Shown in pieces: positions 1-6,201 of a stretch of 17,754 bases of DNA (position 1 is the stretch's first letter; each line of letters opens with the position of its first letter). Made by a program: the position numbers and the translations under genes. The stretch covers positions 1 to 17,754 of the forward strand of contig JANYAB010000178.1 in the NCBI GenBank assembly GCA_025355225.1, read 5' to 3'. This stretch comes from Bacteroidota bacterium. Lineage in GTDB: Bacteria; Bacteroidota; Bacteroidia; Sphingobacteriales; Sphingobacteriaceae. Under the pieces are notes generated by a model. It was not told the origin of the DNA, made no database searches, and saw only the letters and a list, made by a program, of their open reading frames with translations.

Positions 1-442
1 CTTTTTCGGCATTATCAACCTGTAGCTTATTGAAGGCCTTCCCCTCCAGAAAATCATACTCTAATATAACCCAGTATTCAGCATTCGTATACTTATAATT
101 TAGCGCGATCTTTTTATTGTTTACATAAGTATTAGTCCCATTAAAGCCAGAAGATATTGAGATTTTAACTGGCGTTTTTAAACTGCCTGCATAATGGGTT
201 AAATAATAAAAAGACATAGACCCTGAAGATGTATACCCTTTACCTATCATTGATATTCGCGAAATATATAACGACCTGTCCCTTTTTTTATCTGGATAAT
301 TATCGCCCACTACTTTATCGATAAAGGCAGTTAAAACCAACAGTATAGTTAGCGTAAAGCTGATACCGAACAGGCTGATAAAGGTGAAGAACTTTCTTCG
401 CCTTAAAACCGCTATGGCTATTTTAAAATAATTTTTTAGCAT
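1..442 (-). CDS. ABC transporter permease, FtsX/MacB type (3' part missing, cut by window edge)
   Basis: The frame reads from an ATG at 442 leftward to the window edge with no stop, giving 147 N-terminal residues of a longer protein. It begins MLKNYFKIAIAVLRRRKFF and continues into a hydrophobic segment at about residues 20-42, then a polar, presumably periplasmic stretch. A short basic N-terminus followed by one membrane helix and a large extracytoplasmic domain is the usual start of MacB/FtsX-type permeases, whose three further helices would lie outside the window. The start is 20 bp after the ATPase stop, and the ATPase, TolC-type and HlyD-type genes precede it in the same direction, so it is the membrane subunit of a tripartite export system. 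The class call is firm. The substrate is unknown: lipoprotein, peptide or antibiotic are all possible for this family. Confidence 0.85.
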   Translation of the reverse strand, partial: MLKNYFKIAIAVLRRRKFFTFISLFGISFTLTILLVLTAFIDKVVGDNYPDKKRDRSLYISRISMIGKGYTSSGSMSFYYLTHYAGSLKTPVKISISSGFNGTNTYVNNKKIALNYKYTNAEYWVILEYDFLEGKAFNKLQVDNAEK

Positions 443-462
443 GGTCTTTAATTTTAAGGTGA

Positions 463-1128
463 TTACTGAACCTGTGACCCATCGAATAAACGAACCAGGC
501 GATGGGTTTTATGGGCCATGTTTTCATCGTGTGTAACCATTATGATGGTTGTGCCATCTTTTTGATTTAACTGGACAAGAATATCCATGATCTCGTTTCC
601 CATCGCGCTGTCCAGGTTACCTGTCGGCTCATCCGCCAGTATAATTTCAGGACGTCCTACAATAGCCCGCGCGATAGCTACCCGCTGCTTTTGACCACCC
701 GAAAGCTGGTTCGGGAAATGCTTAACCCTGTTGGACAATCCTACTTTAGCTAAAGCCTCGGTTGCCAATTCCCTCCTTTCCTTAGCGGTTGCAGATCGAT
801 AAAGCAAGGGTAGTTCGACATTATCCAATACCTGCAAGTCGTTGATCAGGTGATAGCTCTGGAAAATAAAGCCAAGCTTTTTATTGCGGAATTGCGCCAG
901 TTGTTTGTCGGTCAAATTAGCCGTCTTTTGGTCGCCGATCCTGATCTCTCCTTTTGAGGGTTCATCCAACAATCCGATAATATTAAGCAGCGTGCTTTTG
1001 CCGCACCCTGATGGGCCCATAACGGATAAAAATTCCCCTTTGGCTATTTCGAGACTCACTTTGTTAAGTGCCAGTGTTTCAACCGTATCCGTACGGTAAA
1101 CTTTTTCGATGTTTTGTAAACTGATCAT
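463..1128 (-). CDS. ABC transporter ATP-binding protein, LolD/MacB family
   Basis: This 221-residue single nucleotide-binding domain has every ATPase motif intact. Walker A GPSGCGKST is at residues 38-46, the Q-loop glutamine at Q90, the signature LSGGQ at 142-146, Walker B IILADE at 162-167 with catalytic E167, and the switch histidine at H200. Length and motif spacing match LolD/MacB-type ATPases, which power FtsX-like permeases in lipoprotein release, macrolide or peptide export and cell-division signalling. It sits in the cytoplasm bound to the permease encoded 20 bp downstream. The TolC-type gene ends 21 bp upstream, so all belong to one transcript. Unlike classical MacB, ATPase and permease are separate polypeptides here. 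No Shine-Dalgarno sequence is apparent before the start, as is normal in Bacteroidota. Confidence 0.95.
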   Translation of the reverse strand: MISLQNIEKVYRTDTVETLALNKVSLEIAKGEFLSVMGPSGCGKSTLLNIIGLLDEPSKGEIRIGDQKTANLTDKQLAQFRNKKLGFIFQSYHLINDLQVLDNVELPLLYRSATAKERRELATEALAKVGLSNRVKHFPNQLSGGQKQRVAIARAIVGRPEIILADEPTGNLDSAMGNEIMDILVQLNQKDGTTIIMVTHDENMAHKTHRLVRLFDGSQVQ

Positions 1129-1149
1129 ATTTTTGATGGTGATTATGGA

Positions 1150-2607
1150 TTATTTATAAGTTATTTTTTCATTCTTTTCAAAATCATACAATGACAGGTA
1201 GCGCAACTGGTAATAAGCCCCCCAGAAATCGCGGAGCGCAGCTACATAGTCCCTTTTGGCCTGGTCATTTTCCTGGAAAGCGATGCTTAGGTCGGTAATG
1301 CTCAAATTACCCAGTACATACCGTTCTTTGGCTATTTTGTATTTTTCCCCCGCTATGCTGTCAGCCTGTGCGGTAAGACCCACTTGTTCTTTCATCTGAT
1401 CAAACAGCGTGACTTGCGTTACAATCTGTTGCTGGAAAGTTTGCTTATCCTGCTCCACGGCATATTCTGTAAACTGTTCATTGGCTTGCGCCGTTTTTAT
1501 CTTGGCCTTCGAGCGTCCCCAATCCAGAACTGGTATGGCGAATGTAAGCTGTAGCAATTGCTGATTGTGAGGCGAACGATACACTGCGGGAATATTAGTC
1601 GCGCTATTGGAAAAACCAAGGTTAGCGGTCAAAGCGGCGGTAAGTCCGGTTTGCCCCCTGGCAATGGCAACATCACGTTTCGCTTCGGCAATGCGGCGGA
1701 TAAAGGCAATAGCGTCCGACCGGTTGGAATACGCTTCGGCCAACACCCTGTCAGCAGTTACAGTCATCTCGCTGATTGTTTCGGGTACGACAAGTGCTAT
1801 CTTGACGTTCCCTTCCTGACTGGTATAACTGCGCAGTGTTAATGTGGCAATTTCCACATCGCGTTTAGCAGTCCCTTCGGCTTTTCGTGCGTTTAATAAT
1901 TCCAATTGGAGCTGCAATATCTCGTTCTTTGATATTTTACCCAGCTCGAATTTGGTATTGGCTATATTCAGAATGTTTTTGGTATTGGCATAGTTGGTTT
2001 CCGCTATCCGCAAGTTAACCTGTGCCAGCAGCAGATCGAAAAAGTAACCCGTTACCGTTATGGCTATTTGCTCCTGCGCTTCGATATAAGCCTGTTTGCT
2101 TTCGTTGTATAATAAGGGTTGTATCTTTTTATCCCACTTTAAACTATTGTATTGGCCCAGCGGCTGGCTAAGGCCAATGGCATAAGGCACTCCGTTATAT
2201 AAAATGTTATTCCTATCGAAATCGTCGAAGCGCTGTAATTGGCTTTCGCCGTAAATAGTAGCCCCAGTAGCTGTAATTGTCTGACTAAAATTCAATGTTA
2301 ACTGGGAATTATCATTATGTACGGGCTGAAATAAGATGGTGCCGTTAGGTTGCAGAACCTGCAATTCGGTTTTACTGTATCCTGGCAAGTTACCGCTTAA
2401 CGATAGCTGCGGCTGATAATTTGATTTGTATGTGCGCCATAACCAGTATTTTGTTTCCCTGGTAGTAACCGACTGTTTTGCAGCAATCGAGTTACCGCGG
2501 GCTAATTCAACCACTTGCTTCAGTGAAAGCCTGATGGTGTCATCGCCACCCGCACAAAAAGCAGTGGTGCTGCATAATAAAAACAATATGAGGTATAAAT
2601 ATTTCAT
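1150..2607 (-). CDS. TolC-family outer-membrane efflux protein
   Basis: The 485-residue product starts MKYLYLILFLLCSTTAFCAGG, a typical signal peptide. The frame is open 14 codons further upstream, to an ATG at 2649, but that extension would bury the signal sequence, so the ATG at 2607 was chosen. The mature protein has the repeated amphipathic-helix layout of outer-membrane efflux proteins. Two related halves each pair a strand-rich stretch with long coiled-coil helices (for example the segments containing NTKFELGKISKNEILQLQLE and KERYVLGNLSITDLSIAFQE, which are the equivalent region of each half). It should trimerise as the outer-membrane channel for the adaptor encoded upstream and the ABC pair downstream. 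The adaptor gene ends 90 bp upstream, and that gap holds a tandem octamer repeat. The family call is strong; the exact substrate is unknown. Confidence 0.93.
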   Translation of the reverse strand: MKYLYLILFLLCSTTAFCAGGDDTIRLSLKQVVELARGNSIAAKQSVTTRETKYWLWRTYKSNYQPQLSLSGNLPGYSKTELQVLQPNGTILFQPVHNDNSQLTLNFSQTITATGATIYGESQLQRFDDFDRNNILYNGVPYAIGLSQPLGQYNSLKWDKKIQPLLYNESKQAYIEAQEQIAITVTGYFFDLLLAQVNLRIAETNYANTKNILNIANTKFELGKISKNEILQLQLELLNARKAEGTAKRDVEIATLTLRSYTSQEGNVKIALVVPETISEMTVTADRVLAEAYSNRSDAIAFIRRIAEAKRDVAIARGQTGLTAALTANLGFSNSATNIPAVYRSPHNQQLLQLTFAIPVLDWGRSKAKIKTAQANEQFTEYAVEQDKQTFQQQIVTQVTLFDQMKEQVGLTAQADSIAGEKYKIAKERYVLGNLSITDLSIAFQENDQAKRDYVAALRDFWGAYYQLRYLSLYDFEKNEKITYK

Positions 2608-2654
2608 TTTAATTTTTTTGTCTGGTTTTTGATCCGCACTTATCAACAACTTTA

Positions 2655-2694
2655 TTCTTCCGGACTTTCGGTCTTTCCGACTTCCGGACTTTCG
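2655..2694 (-). repeat. Five imperfect tandem copies of an octamer, consensus CGAAAGTC
   Basis: Read on the minus strand, this stretch divides into five consecutive 8-bp units: CGAAAGTC (units 1 and 4), CGGAAGTC (unit 2), GGAAAGAC (unit 3) and CGGAAGAA (unit 5). As a result a 14-bp direct repeat occurs exactly at 2657-2670 and 2681-2694. The array begins three bases after the adaptor stop codon and ends about 48 bp before the TolC start, so it would be transcribed within the efflux mRNA. It may be a slippage-generated repeat or a member of a dispersed intergenic repeat family. The function is not known to me. Confidence 0.75.
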
Positions 2695-2697
2695 TAC

Positions 2698-3945
2698 TTA
2701 ATTATCAACCGTCAACTCTTTTGAATTTTTAAACTCGCTCATATCCGAGGTGATCACTACGTCACCTGGCTTAACTGCATCCTGCAACTCCACATAATCG
2801 AAATTACTGAGGCCGGTGTGCACGATGCGCTTTTCGGCCTTGCCATTGCTGATTACAAAAATATCCTGCGGACTTGCACCCTTAAATGCCGGGCCGTTAG
2901 CAACGCGCATTACCTTATTATGAACCGAAGTAACCAGGTAAACATCCACCTTCATATTTGGCCGAAGCTGTTTGTTGTTACGTTCGTCTAATTGTATGTC
3001 GAATGTGATGATACCGTTCTGTACCGATGGATAAACATTTGATACGAGGCCCTTTAATTGGGTGTCGTTGATGCGTATGATCACCGGCATCCCATTGTGT
3101 AATTGGTCGAGATAATTATCTGACAGGCTGCCGGTTACTTTAAAACTGCTCAGATCGGCAATTCGCGCCAGTGTTTCGCCCTCCTTTATGTTAGCGCCGA
3201 TATTTTTATTTACATAAGTTACCACGCCGCCGCGGGTGGAAACGATATTGGCGAGATTTAATTTCCGCTGCAATTCGTTTAGATCGTTCTCTTGTATAGC
3301 AGCAGCAATTTCGGCTTCCTTTTCCTCGATCAACATCGTTTTCTGTTTGTTTTTGATCTCGTTTTCCAACTGTTTCTTTTCTAGTTGTGCAACTTTCAGA
3401 TTCATCTCGGCCTGTTCAATATCCTCGCGGGTGCCACCGCCGGCCTTAAACAAACGTTTTGCATTCTCAACAGCATCGGCCAGGTTACTGATGTGCAGCT
3501 GCTTAATATCATTGTTCGACTGGATATCATAAAAGCTTTTGTTCAAATCGAGTTTTAGTTTGCTGATCTCGTTTCGTTTGGTTTCGAGTTGAAATTTTAA
3601 TGTGGCGTAATCATGTTCGGCGGCCGATTTATCAAGCGTCAGTATCGATTGACCTGTCTTTACCTTGCCGCCTGCGTCCATCACAATATTTTTTATGGAT
3701 GCGTTAATCGGGCTGGTGATCACTTCTTCAAACTCAGGTAAAACCTCACCGGTGGCGTTGATAGTATTTTCTACATTCCCTATCTCCACTTTGGACGTGC
3801 TTATTAGTGAACGTGACACCGACGATTTTAAATAGGATCGCATCAGCCATATGGATAGGACCAATACGGCAATGGCTATTAAGCCAATAACAATTCCTTT
3901 TTTGCGTTTTTGTCGTGTTACTTCTTCAGTTATCTCGGTATCCAT
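2698..3945 (-). CDS. HlyD/MacA-family periplasmic adaptor subunit of an efflux system
   Basis: This 415-residue protein has a short basic cytoplasmic N-terminus, one membrane anchor at about residues 18-37 (starting GIVIGLIAIAVLVLSIWLM), and then the membrane-fusion-protein order. A first beta/lipoyl half lies at about 50-105, a long heptad-rich coiled-coil hairpin at about 105-230 (rich in K/E/L), the returning lipoyl half around VSTRGGVVTYVNKNIGANI, and beta-barrel and membrane-proximal domains to the C-terminus. In MacA-like adaptors this bridges an inner-membrane ABC permease and a TolC trimer, which are exactly the genes that follow. It is the first gene of the operon. A sigma-54 promoter candidate at 3969-3984 would place transcription only about a dozen bases before this start. 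Confidence 0.93.
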   Translation of the reverse strand: MDTEITEEVTRQKRKKGIVIGLIAIAVLVLSIWLMRSYLKSSVSRSLISTSKVEIGNVENTINATGEVLPEFEEVITSPINASIKNIVMDAGGKVKTGQSILTLDKSAAEHDYATLKFQLETKRNEISKLKLDLNKSFYDIQSNNDIKQLHISNLADAVENAKRLFKAGGGTREDIEQAEMNLKVAQLEKKQLENEIKNKQKTMLIEEKEAEIAAAIQENDLNELQRKLNLANIVSTRGGVVTYVNKNIGANIKEGETLARIADLSSFKVTGSLSDNYLDQLHNGMPVIIRINDTQLKGLVSNVYPSVQNGIITFDIQLDERNNKQLRPNMKVDVYLVTSVHNKVMRVANGPAFKGASPQDIFVISNGKAEKRIVHTGLSNFDYVELQDAVKPGDVVITSDMSEFKNSKELTVDN

Positions 3946-3968
3946 TTCAATATTTTTGTATAGTACTA

Positions 3969-3984
3969 TGCAATACCTATACCA
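3969..3984 (-). promoter_or_regulatory. Candidate sigma-54 (-24/-12) promoter of the efflux operon
   Basis: On the minus strand the sequence is TGGTATAGGTATTGCA. It matches the sigma-54 consensus TGGCACGNNNNTTGCW at the invariant GG and GC with the required spacing, and also at TGG, the A of CAC, and the whole TTGCA block. Transcription would start near 3958, leaving about 13 nt before the adaptor ATG. No activator gene is in the window. The match is by eye and could be chance in AT-rich DNA, but its position directly before an operon start favours it. Confidence 0.5.
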
Positions 3985-4045
3985 TTTATAAATACTTGTA
4001 TATCAATATTTTATGAATTTATCTCTAAAAAAAAGTGATCGATAT

Positions 4046-4073
4046 CGGACAAACTTTCTGATTATGGGACAAA
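4046..4073 (-). promoter_or_regulatory. Candidate upstream activator sites (two TTTGTCC half-sites, 20 bp apart)
   Basis: Two copies of TTTGTCC followed by C/G and then ATA occur on the minus strand at 4066-4073 and 4046-4053. They are offset by exactly 20 bp, about two helical turns. They lie roughly 88-115 bp upstream of the predicted sigma-54 start, the usual place for enhancer-binding regulators of the NtrC type. The assignment as operators is inferred from spacing and position only. A third TTTGTCC in the opposite orientation at 4108-4114 belongs to the adjacent repeat element. Confidence 0.35.
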
Positions 4074-4103
4074 TGGTTGAGGCTAAGGCCAAAATTATTG
4101 CTG

Positions 4104-4209
4104 CCTATTTGTCCGTTGGCTGAAGCCAACGGCAATGATTGAAATTGGGAAAACATCCAATCTTAGTTAGTCAATCATTGCCGTCCCATTCATGGGGCGG
4201 ATAAATAAA
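4104..4209. repeat. REPIN/MITE-like palindromic element: two REP-type hairpins in inverted orientation
   Basis: The element is a long imperfect palindrome. Its core is a perfect 13-bp inverted repeat, CGGCAATGATTGA at 4130-4142 and its complement at 4171-4183, with a further ATTGG/CCAAT pair at 4144-4148 and 4157-4161. Overlapping the outer edge of each arm is a short hairpin. The left one pairs CCGTTGGC (4113-4120) with GCCAACGG (4125-4132) around a TGAA loop. The right one pairs CCGTCCCAT (4181-4189) with ATGGGGCGG (4192-4200), with one G-T pair. The outermost tips, TATTTGTCC and GGATAAATA, are also nearly complementary. Two REP-like hairpins facing each other are the layout of REPINs and small non-autonomous elements. 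No transposase is encoded nearby. Confidence 0.7.
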
Positions 4210-4304
4210 TAATTCTTAAAAGGCTTAGCCAAATAATAGATAGGCGATAGATTTCCCTTAAGAGCAATGAGCGCAACTTATCCGAATTATAACATAAGGC
4301 AACT

Positions 4305-4333
4305 TTTGCTTTTAGTTTAAAGACTTATATTAG
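4305..4333 (+). promoter_or_regulatory. Candidate Bacteroidota housekeeping promoter for the glycoside hydrolase gene
   Basis: TTTG at 4305-4308 is followed after 17 bp by TATATTAG at 4326-4333, which matches TAnnTTTG at seven of eight positions. This would start transcription near 4340 and leave an untranslated leader of about 40 nt. The pattern was matched by eye and the spacing is at the short end of the reported range. Between the repeat element (ending about 4209) and this site I see nothing else recognisable. Confidence 0.35.
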
Positions 4334-4378
4334 GGGCTTCATTCAGCGGATTTAGATTCGCATGCCAATTGCTTTATT

Positions 4379-6136
4379 ATGAGATACTTCAATCGCCTTT
4401 TGCTATTAATCACATTAAGCTGTTTCTTTTTTCAACTAAGTGCCCAGCCAAAACGCCTTACTTATTGCAATCCGCTTAATTTGGATTACGGCTATACCCC
4501 TTTTAAAGATTTTTCGAAATGGGGAAGGCACCGGGCCACCGCCGATCCCACTGTTACTTTGTTTAAAGGCAAATACTACCTTTTCTCCACCAACCAATTT
4601 GGCTATTGGTGGAGCGACGATATGCTGAACTGGAAATTTGTTTCGCGCAGATTCCTAAGACCTTATAATGAGAACCCGGGTGATGAGTTATGTGCACCCG
4701 CCACTTTGGTATTAGGAGACACGCTGCTCGTCATTGGTTCTACGTACAACAAAGATTTCACCTTGTGGATGAGCACTAATCCCACCAAAGATGATTGGAA
4801 GCCTGCTAAAGACTATTTTAAAGTAGGTGCCTGGGATCCCGGTATGTTTGCTGACGATGACGGGAGGGTGTATATCTATCACGGATCAAGCAATACACTG
4901 CCCTTATATGGACAAGAGATAGACCGCAAAACATTCGAACCCATCGGCCCTAAAGTAGAAACACTTCATTTGGACTATAATGAACATGGCTGGGAACGGT
5001 TTGGCGAGAATAATGACAATGTGTTTTTGGGCGGGTTTATGGAAGGCTCGTGGATGAATAAGCACGATGGTAAATATTACCTGCAATTTGGAGGATCTGG
5101 CACGGAAGGCCGGGGATATGCCGACGGGGTTTTCGTGGGAGACAAACCGCTTGGACCATTTACGTATCAAAAACATAATCCATTCTCTTATAAGCCCGGG
5201 GGCTTTGCCAAAGGTTCCGGGCATGGCGCTACCTGGGCCGATAAATTTGGTAATCACTGGCATATTTCGACCATGGTAGTAAATGTAAAGAACAATTTCG
5301 AACGCAGGATTGGTTTCTGGCCGGCTGGTTTTGATAACGATGGGGTGCTTTATTGCAATACCGCTTATGGCGATTACCCGCAGTATTTGCCAACCGGAAA
5401 AGAGGATCATTTGAAGAGCAATTTTACCGGGTGGATGATACTAAATTACAATAAACCTGTGGAGGTTTCGTCAACACTCGGAGGCTTTGAACCTAATTAT
5501 GCGGTAGACGAGGACATCAAAACTTATTGGTGTGCAAAAACCGCCAATAAAGGTGAATGGCTGAGGACAGATCTCGGCGTTATCAGCACAGTAAATGCCA
5601 TACAGGTTAATTATGCCGATCAGGATGCAGAATTTTTAGGGAAATCACAGGGTGTTTATACGCAATACATCATCTACTACTCCTTAGACGGCAAAAACTG
5701 GAAAGTACTGGTTGATAAAAGCAATAATAAAACTGATGTACCGCATGATTATATCGACCTGAAAACGCCTGTAAAAGCCCGGTATTTAAAGATCGTAAAT
5801 ATCCATATGCCCACAGGGAAATTTGCCCTGTCAGGATTCAGGGTATTTGGCAAAGGCGCAGGGTCGAAACCGGATGGTATAAAAGACTTTATGGTGCTTC
5901 GCGGCGATACTGAACGTCGTAACTCATGGATCAGGTGGCAGCCTGTTGACAATGCTATTGGTTATACTATCTACATGGGCGTTGCACCCGATAAACTGTA
6001 CAATAACATTATGGTATATGGTAAAAACGAGTATTTTTTTAACGGAATGGAGAAAAGCCTGCCTTATTATTTCCAGATAGAGTCATTTAATGAGAATGGG
6101 ATATCACAGCGGACTAAAGTTGTTGAGGTGAAATAA
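4379..6136 (+). CDS. Secreted glycoside hydrolase, GH43-like, with F5/8 type C and FN3-like domains
   Basis: The 585-residue product has a signal peptide (MRYFNRLLLLITLSCFFFQLSAQ, cleavage near residue 22). The five-bladed propeller catalytic domain spans about 30-345. The three acidic residues expected for GH43 enzymes are all visible: D56 in ADPTV (base), D153 in WDPGMF (pKa modulator, followed by DDDGRVYI) and E222 in MEGSW (acid). Residues about 355-492 look like an F5/8 type C carbohydrate-binding fold (segments FEPNYAVDEDIKTYWCA and KARYLKIVNIHMPTGKFALS). Residues about 500-585 look like a fibronectin type III module. Such enzymes remove arabinose, xylose or galactose units from plant or other polysaccharides in the periplasm or outside the cell; the substrate cannot be read from sequence alone. 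No SusC/SusD pair or transporter adjoins it, so it is a stand-alone enzyme here. The ATG overlaps the stop of a 6-codon upstream frame (4362-4382). Confidence 0.88.
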   Translation: MRYFNRLLLLITLSCFFFQLSAQPKRLTYCNPLNLDYGYTPFKDFSKWGRHRATADPTVTLFKGKYYLFSTNQFGYWWSDDMLNWKFVSRRFLRPYNENPGDELCAPATLVLGDTLLVIGSTYNKDFTLWMSTNPTKDDWKPAKDYFKVGAWDPGMFADDDGRVYIYHGSSNTLPLYGQEIDRKTFEPIGPKVETLHLDYNEHGWERFGENNDNVFLGGFMEGSWMNKHDGKYYLQFGGSGTEGRGYADGVFVGDKPLGPFTYQKHNPFSYKPGGFAKGSGHGATWADKFGNHWHISTMVVNVKNNFERRIGFWPAGFDNDGVLYCNTAYGDYPQYLPTGKEDHLKSNFTGWMILNYNKPVEVSSTLGGFEPNYAVDEDIKTYWCAKTANKGEWLRTDLGVISTVNAIQVNYADQDAEFLGKSQGVYTQYIIYYSLDGKNWKVLVDKSNNKTDVPHDYIDLKTPVKARYLKIVNIHMPTGKFALSGFRVFGKGAGSKPDGIKDFMVLRGDTERRNSWIRWQPVDNAIGYTIYMGVAPDKLYNNIMVYGKNEYFFNGMEKSLPYYFQIESFNENGISQRTKVVEVK

Positions 6137-6153
6137 TCGGGTGATGCCATTAA

Positions 6154-6195
6154 TTCAGAATTGAACACCTGCTATTAGCGGTGTTCAATTCTGAA
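6154..6195. terminator. Bidirectional terminator-like hairpin between convergent genes
   Basis: A perfect 16-bp inverted repeat, TTCAGAATTGAACACC at 6154-6169 and its complement at 6180-6195, encloses a 10-nt loop. It sits 17 bp after the glycoside hydrolase stop and 6 bp before the end of the convergent VIT-protein gene, so it can serve both transcripts. Neither side carries a strong T-tract. It may therefore protect 3' ends or prevent antisense read-through as much as act as a classical intrinsic terminator. Confidence 0.7.
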
Positions 6196-6201
6196 GATAT
6201 A

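Noticed and set aside
2608..2649. Upstream ATG at 2649 as the start of the TolC-family protein
   Set aside because: It would add 14 polar residues before a typical signal peptide; the ATG at 2607 gives a normal exported precursor.
2655..2694. Short CRISPR-like array
   Set aside because: The units are only 8 bp and directly tandem, with no spacers of regular length and no cas genes.
4081..4230. GGCTAAG (4081-4087) and CTTAGCC (4224-4230) as the outer terminal repeats of the REPIN-like element
   Set aside because: The 7-bp match is short and the sequence between it and the firm palindrome aligns poorly, so the element boundary was kept at the well-paired tips.
4904..5410. A 168-codon open frame on the minus strand opposite the glycoside hydrolase gene
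   Set aside because: It lies wholly inside a well-supported gene on the other strand, has no recognisable domain, and is best explained as a coding shadow.
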